From: Deinococcus sp.
GTDB taxonomy: Bacteria > Deinococcota > Deinococci > Deinococcales > Deinococcaceae
Direction: 5' to 3'
Assembly (NCBI RefSeq): GCF_018260405.1
Contig: NZ_JAGLBG010000119.1
Coordinates: forward strand, 1 to 5,540
Length of the DNA: 5,540 nucleotides
Each line of letters opens with the position of its first letter. Position 1 is the stretch's first letter. A model generated the notes under the pieces. The model was not told the origin of the DNA, searched no databases, and saw only the letters and a list, made by a program, of their open reading frames with translations. The translations under genes and the position numbers were made by a program. Positions 4,843 to 5,540 of this stretch are shown here, one piece after another.

Positions 4843-5181
4843 GGGGCTGGCCTGTGGCTTGTCAGGAGGGCATCTCAGTTCGGCCTATCTGTCTGCGGGA
4901 AGCCTACGGACTCCGGTTGAGGGGGTGGCAAAACCGTTTAAGCCGGGCCGACTCGTAAAGCTGCGCCGCGTAACTGTAGCCAAGAGCTGCTAGCTACTTA
5001 AGTACAACGTGCCCAGACGGACTGCCGACTTAATCTACTTATTTCAGATTCAGTCCGAACGGATGCGAGACGGAAGAATATGGGTTTCGGGGTATGGCGG
5101 TACAGGCGGCGTCTTCTTGTGCAGAGCGCCACCCATAAAGGGGCCTGATCCCTGGTCGCCCCGGTCGCGGTCGCGCCCCTC
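4843..5181. other. Noncoding gap between repressor gene and tuf promoter
   Basis: I see no credible gene, tRNA or strong promoter in these 339 nt. The open frames here are shadows with no start context or family resemblance. What is present is repeat-like. CGGACT (4907-4912) and its complement AGTCCG (5052-5057) lie in opposite orientation about 150 bp apart. TACTTAAGTA (4995-5004) is a perfect palindrome. GTAGC/GCTAC (4976-4980, 4993-4997) is a weak stem. A larger stem spans 5079-5137, and GGGGC (5140-5144) pairs with GCCCC (5158-5162). GGTCGC occurs three times at 5154-5174. No terminator with a T-run is visible after the repressor gene. Confidence 0.6.
5079..5137. repeat. Long-arm inverted repeat upstream of tuf
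   Basis: TATGGGT (5079-5085) and ACCCATA (5131-5137) are perfect 7-bp inverted arms around 45 nt. A GGCG (5105-5108, or 5096-5099) can pair with CGCC (5127-5130), which abuts the outer arm. The element could fold if transcribed, or be the remnant of a small dispersed repeat. No promoter for it was found. Confidence 0.4.
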
Positions 5182-5210
5182 TTGCCAGCCAAAGCCAGAT
5201 GGTGTATCCT
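5182..5210 (+). promoter_or_regulatory. Strong sigma-70 type promoter of tuf
   Basis: TTGCCA (5182-5187) and TATCCT (5205-5210) are separated by the optimal 17 nt and are close to consensus (five and four of six). The start point is expected near 5217. It is the best-formed promoter in the window, fitting a highly expressed translation factor gene, and implies a leader of about 209 nt. Confidence 0.8.
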
Positions 5211-5216
5211 CCGTAG

Positions 5217-5425
5217 TCGGTGCGCTGTGAGTTGCTTTCATAGCACGGTAGCGCAACGTGCCAGCTTGGCGGGACACCGCCCTGGCGAGATTCAACCCAA
5301 TGTGGCCCCTGCGCCATCAGAACCCTGCGGTATGCGCGGGGGATGCCCGACCAAAGGGCCGCTTTTGTGTGTAAGTAAAAAGTGCTGAGGCGTACAGGAA
5401 CCACCGCTTGGAGGGAGTAAGAAAC
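5217..5425 (+). promoter_or_regulatory. Long structured 5' leader of tuf
   Basis: The predicted untranslated leader contains several stems. Stem A: GCGCTGTG (5222-5229) with CAC (5244-5246) and AGCGC (5250-5254). Alternative A': GTTGC (5231-5235) with GCAAC (5253-5257), exclusive with A. Stem B: GCCAG (5260-5264) and GGCGG (5268-5272) with CCGCC and CTGGC (5277-5286), 10 bp with one 3-nt bulge and a GACA loop. Stem C: CGGG/CCCG (5337-5340, 5346-5349). A longer pairing of GTGGCCC (5302-5308) with GGGCCGC (5356-5362, one G-U) is followed at once by TTTT, an attenuator-like layout. No long leader ORF or known riboswitch consensus is recognised. Confidence 0.5.
5410..5416 (+). promoter_or_regulatory. 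Ribosome binding site of tuf
   Basis: GGAGGGA is a strong Shine-Dalgarno, 9 nt before the ATG at 5426. It contrasts with the upstream genes, which lack one, and fixes the tuf start. Confidence 0.92.
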
Positions 5426-5540
5426 ATGGCTAAAGGAACGTTCGAACGCACCAAGCCCCACGTCAACATCGGCACCATTGGACACGTTGACCACGGCAAG
5501 ACCACCCTGACGGCGGCTATCACCTTCACCGCCGCTTCGG
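5426..5540 (+). CDS. tuf: Elongation factor Tu, N-terminal part (runs off the window)
   Basis: EF-Tu carries aminoacyl-tRNA to the ribosomal A site as a GTPase. Only the first 38 of about 400 residues are visible. They begin MAKGTFERTKPHVNIGTIG and contain the G1/P-loop GHVDHGKT at 19-26, which binds the GTP phosphates. The start is fixed by the strong Shine-Dalgarno and by the universal N-terminus of the family. The FTAAS segment after TAAIT (31-38) is, from memory, typical of Deinococcus EF-Tu. Upstream lies a regulator gene rather than fusA, and the gene has its own promoter and leader. So this is probably not the str-operon copy but the separately transcribed one, which in many bacteria leads toward secE-nusG; what follows cannot be seen here. 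Confidence 0.98.
   Translation, partial: MAKGTFERTKPHVNIGTIGHVDHGKTTLTAAITFTAAS

Noticed and set aside
4995..5004. TACTTAAGTA palindrome as a regulator site
   Set aside because: A single 10-bp palindrome far from any convincing promoter and with no second copy; chance is sufficient.
5005..5262. Direct repeat CAACGTGCC at 5005-5013 and 5254-5262
   Set aside because: One nine-base match with unrelated flanks is expected by chance at this length.
4843..5425. Hidden tRNA genes in front of tuf
   Set aside because: I looked for a T-arm (GTTCRANNC) with flanking stem and for an acceptor ending in CCA on both strands and found none.
5039..5494. Open frame of 151 codons on the - strand across the tuf leader and start
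   Set aside because: It runs antisense through the tuf start codon and ribosome binding site, has no family resemblance and has no promoter; it is a GC-rich shadow.

Overview
The window looks like chromosomal DNA of a Deinococcus-type bacterium. The partial EF-Tu at the right edge begins MAKGTFERTKPHVN and continues into the G1 loop GHVDHGKT, which resembles Deinococcus EF-Tu as I remember it. Several genes also have a -10-like hexamer 6-8 nt before the start codon and no usable Shine-Dalgarno, the leaderless layout known to be common in Deinococcus. The species cannot be named from this sequence.

Left block (1-1874, + strand): the 3' half of a tRNA-Gly with encoded CCA, its intrinsic terminator, tgt (tRNA-guanine transglycosylase, queuosine pathway), and an unrecognised 143-residue multi-spanning membrane protein. 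This block is visibly less GC-rich than the rest.

Central block (2009-4842): a compact, GC-rich reactive-sulfur cassette. On the - strand lies an operon of a three-domain persulfide dioxygenase-rhodanese (CstB-type), then two half-size YeeE/YedE membrane proteins overlapping by ATGA. Divergently, on the + strand, lies a CsoR-family repressor with the cysteine pair of the persulfide sensor CstR and no copper-ligand histidine. A perfect 19-bp inverted repeat (ACCTATACCCCCTATAGGT) overlaps the spacer and -10 of the operon promoter. A near copy of its core lies inside the first codons of the repressor gene. The simplest reading is that persulfide cross-links the repressor cysteines and releases both promoters. 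The dioxygenase-rhodanese then oxidises or transfers sulfane sulfur while the membrane pair moves a sulfur species such as thiosulfate. No sulfide:quinone oxidoreductase is present in the window.

Right block (4843-5540, + strand): about 340 nt of noncoding DNA with inverted repeats, then a strong promoter (TTGCCA-17-TATCCT), a roughly 209-nt untranslated leader with several possible stems, a good ribosome binding site and the first 38 codons of tuf. The cassette is a recognisable type of system rather than a new one. The less ordinary points are the operator embedded in coding sequence, the leaderless architecture, the long structured tuf leader and the unexplained intergenic repeat region.
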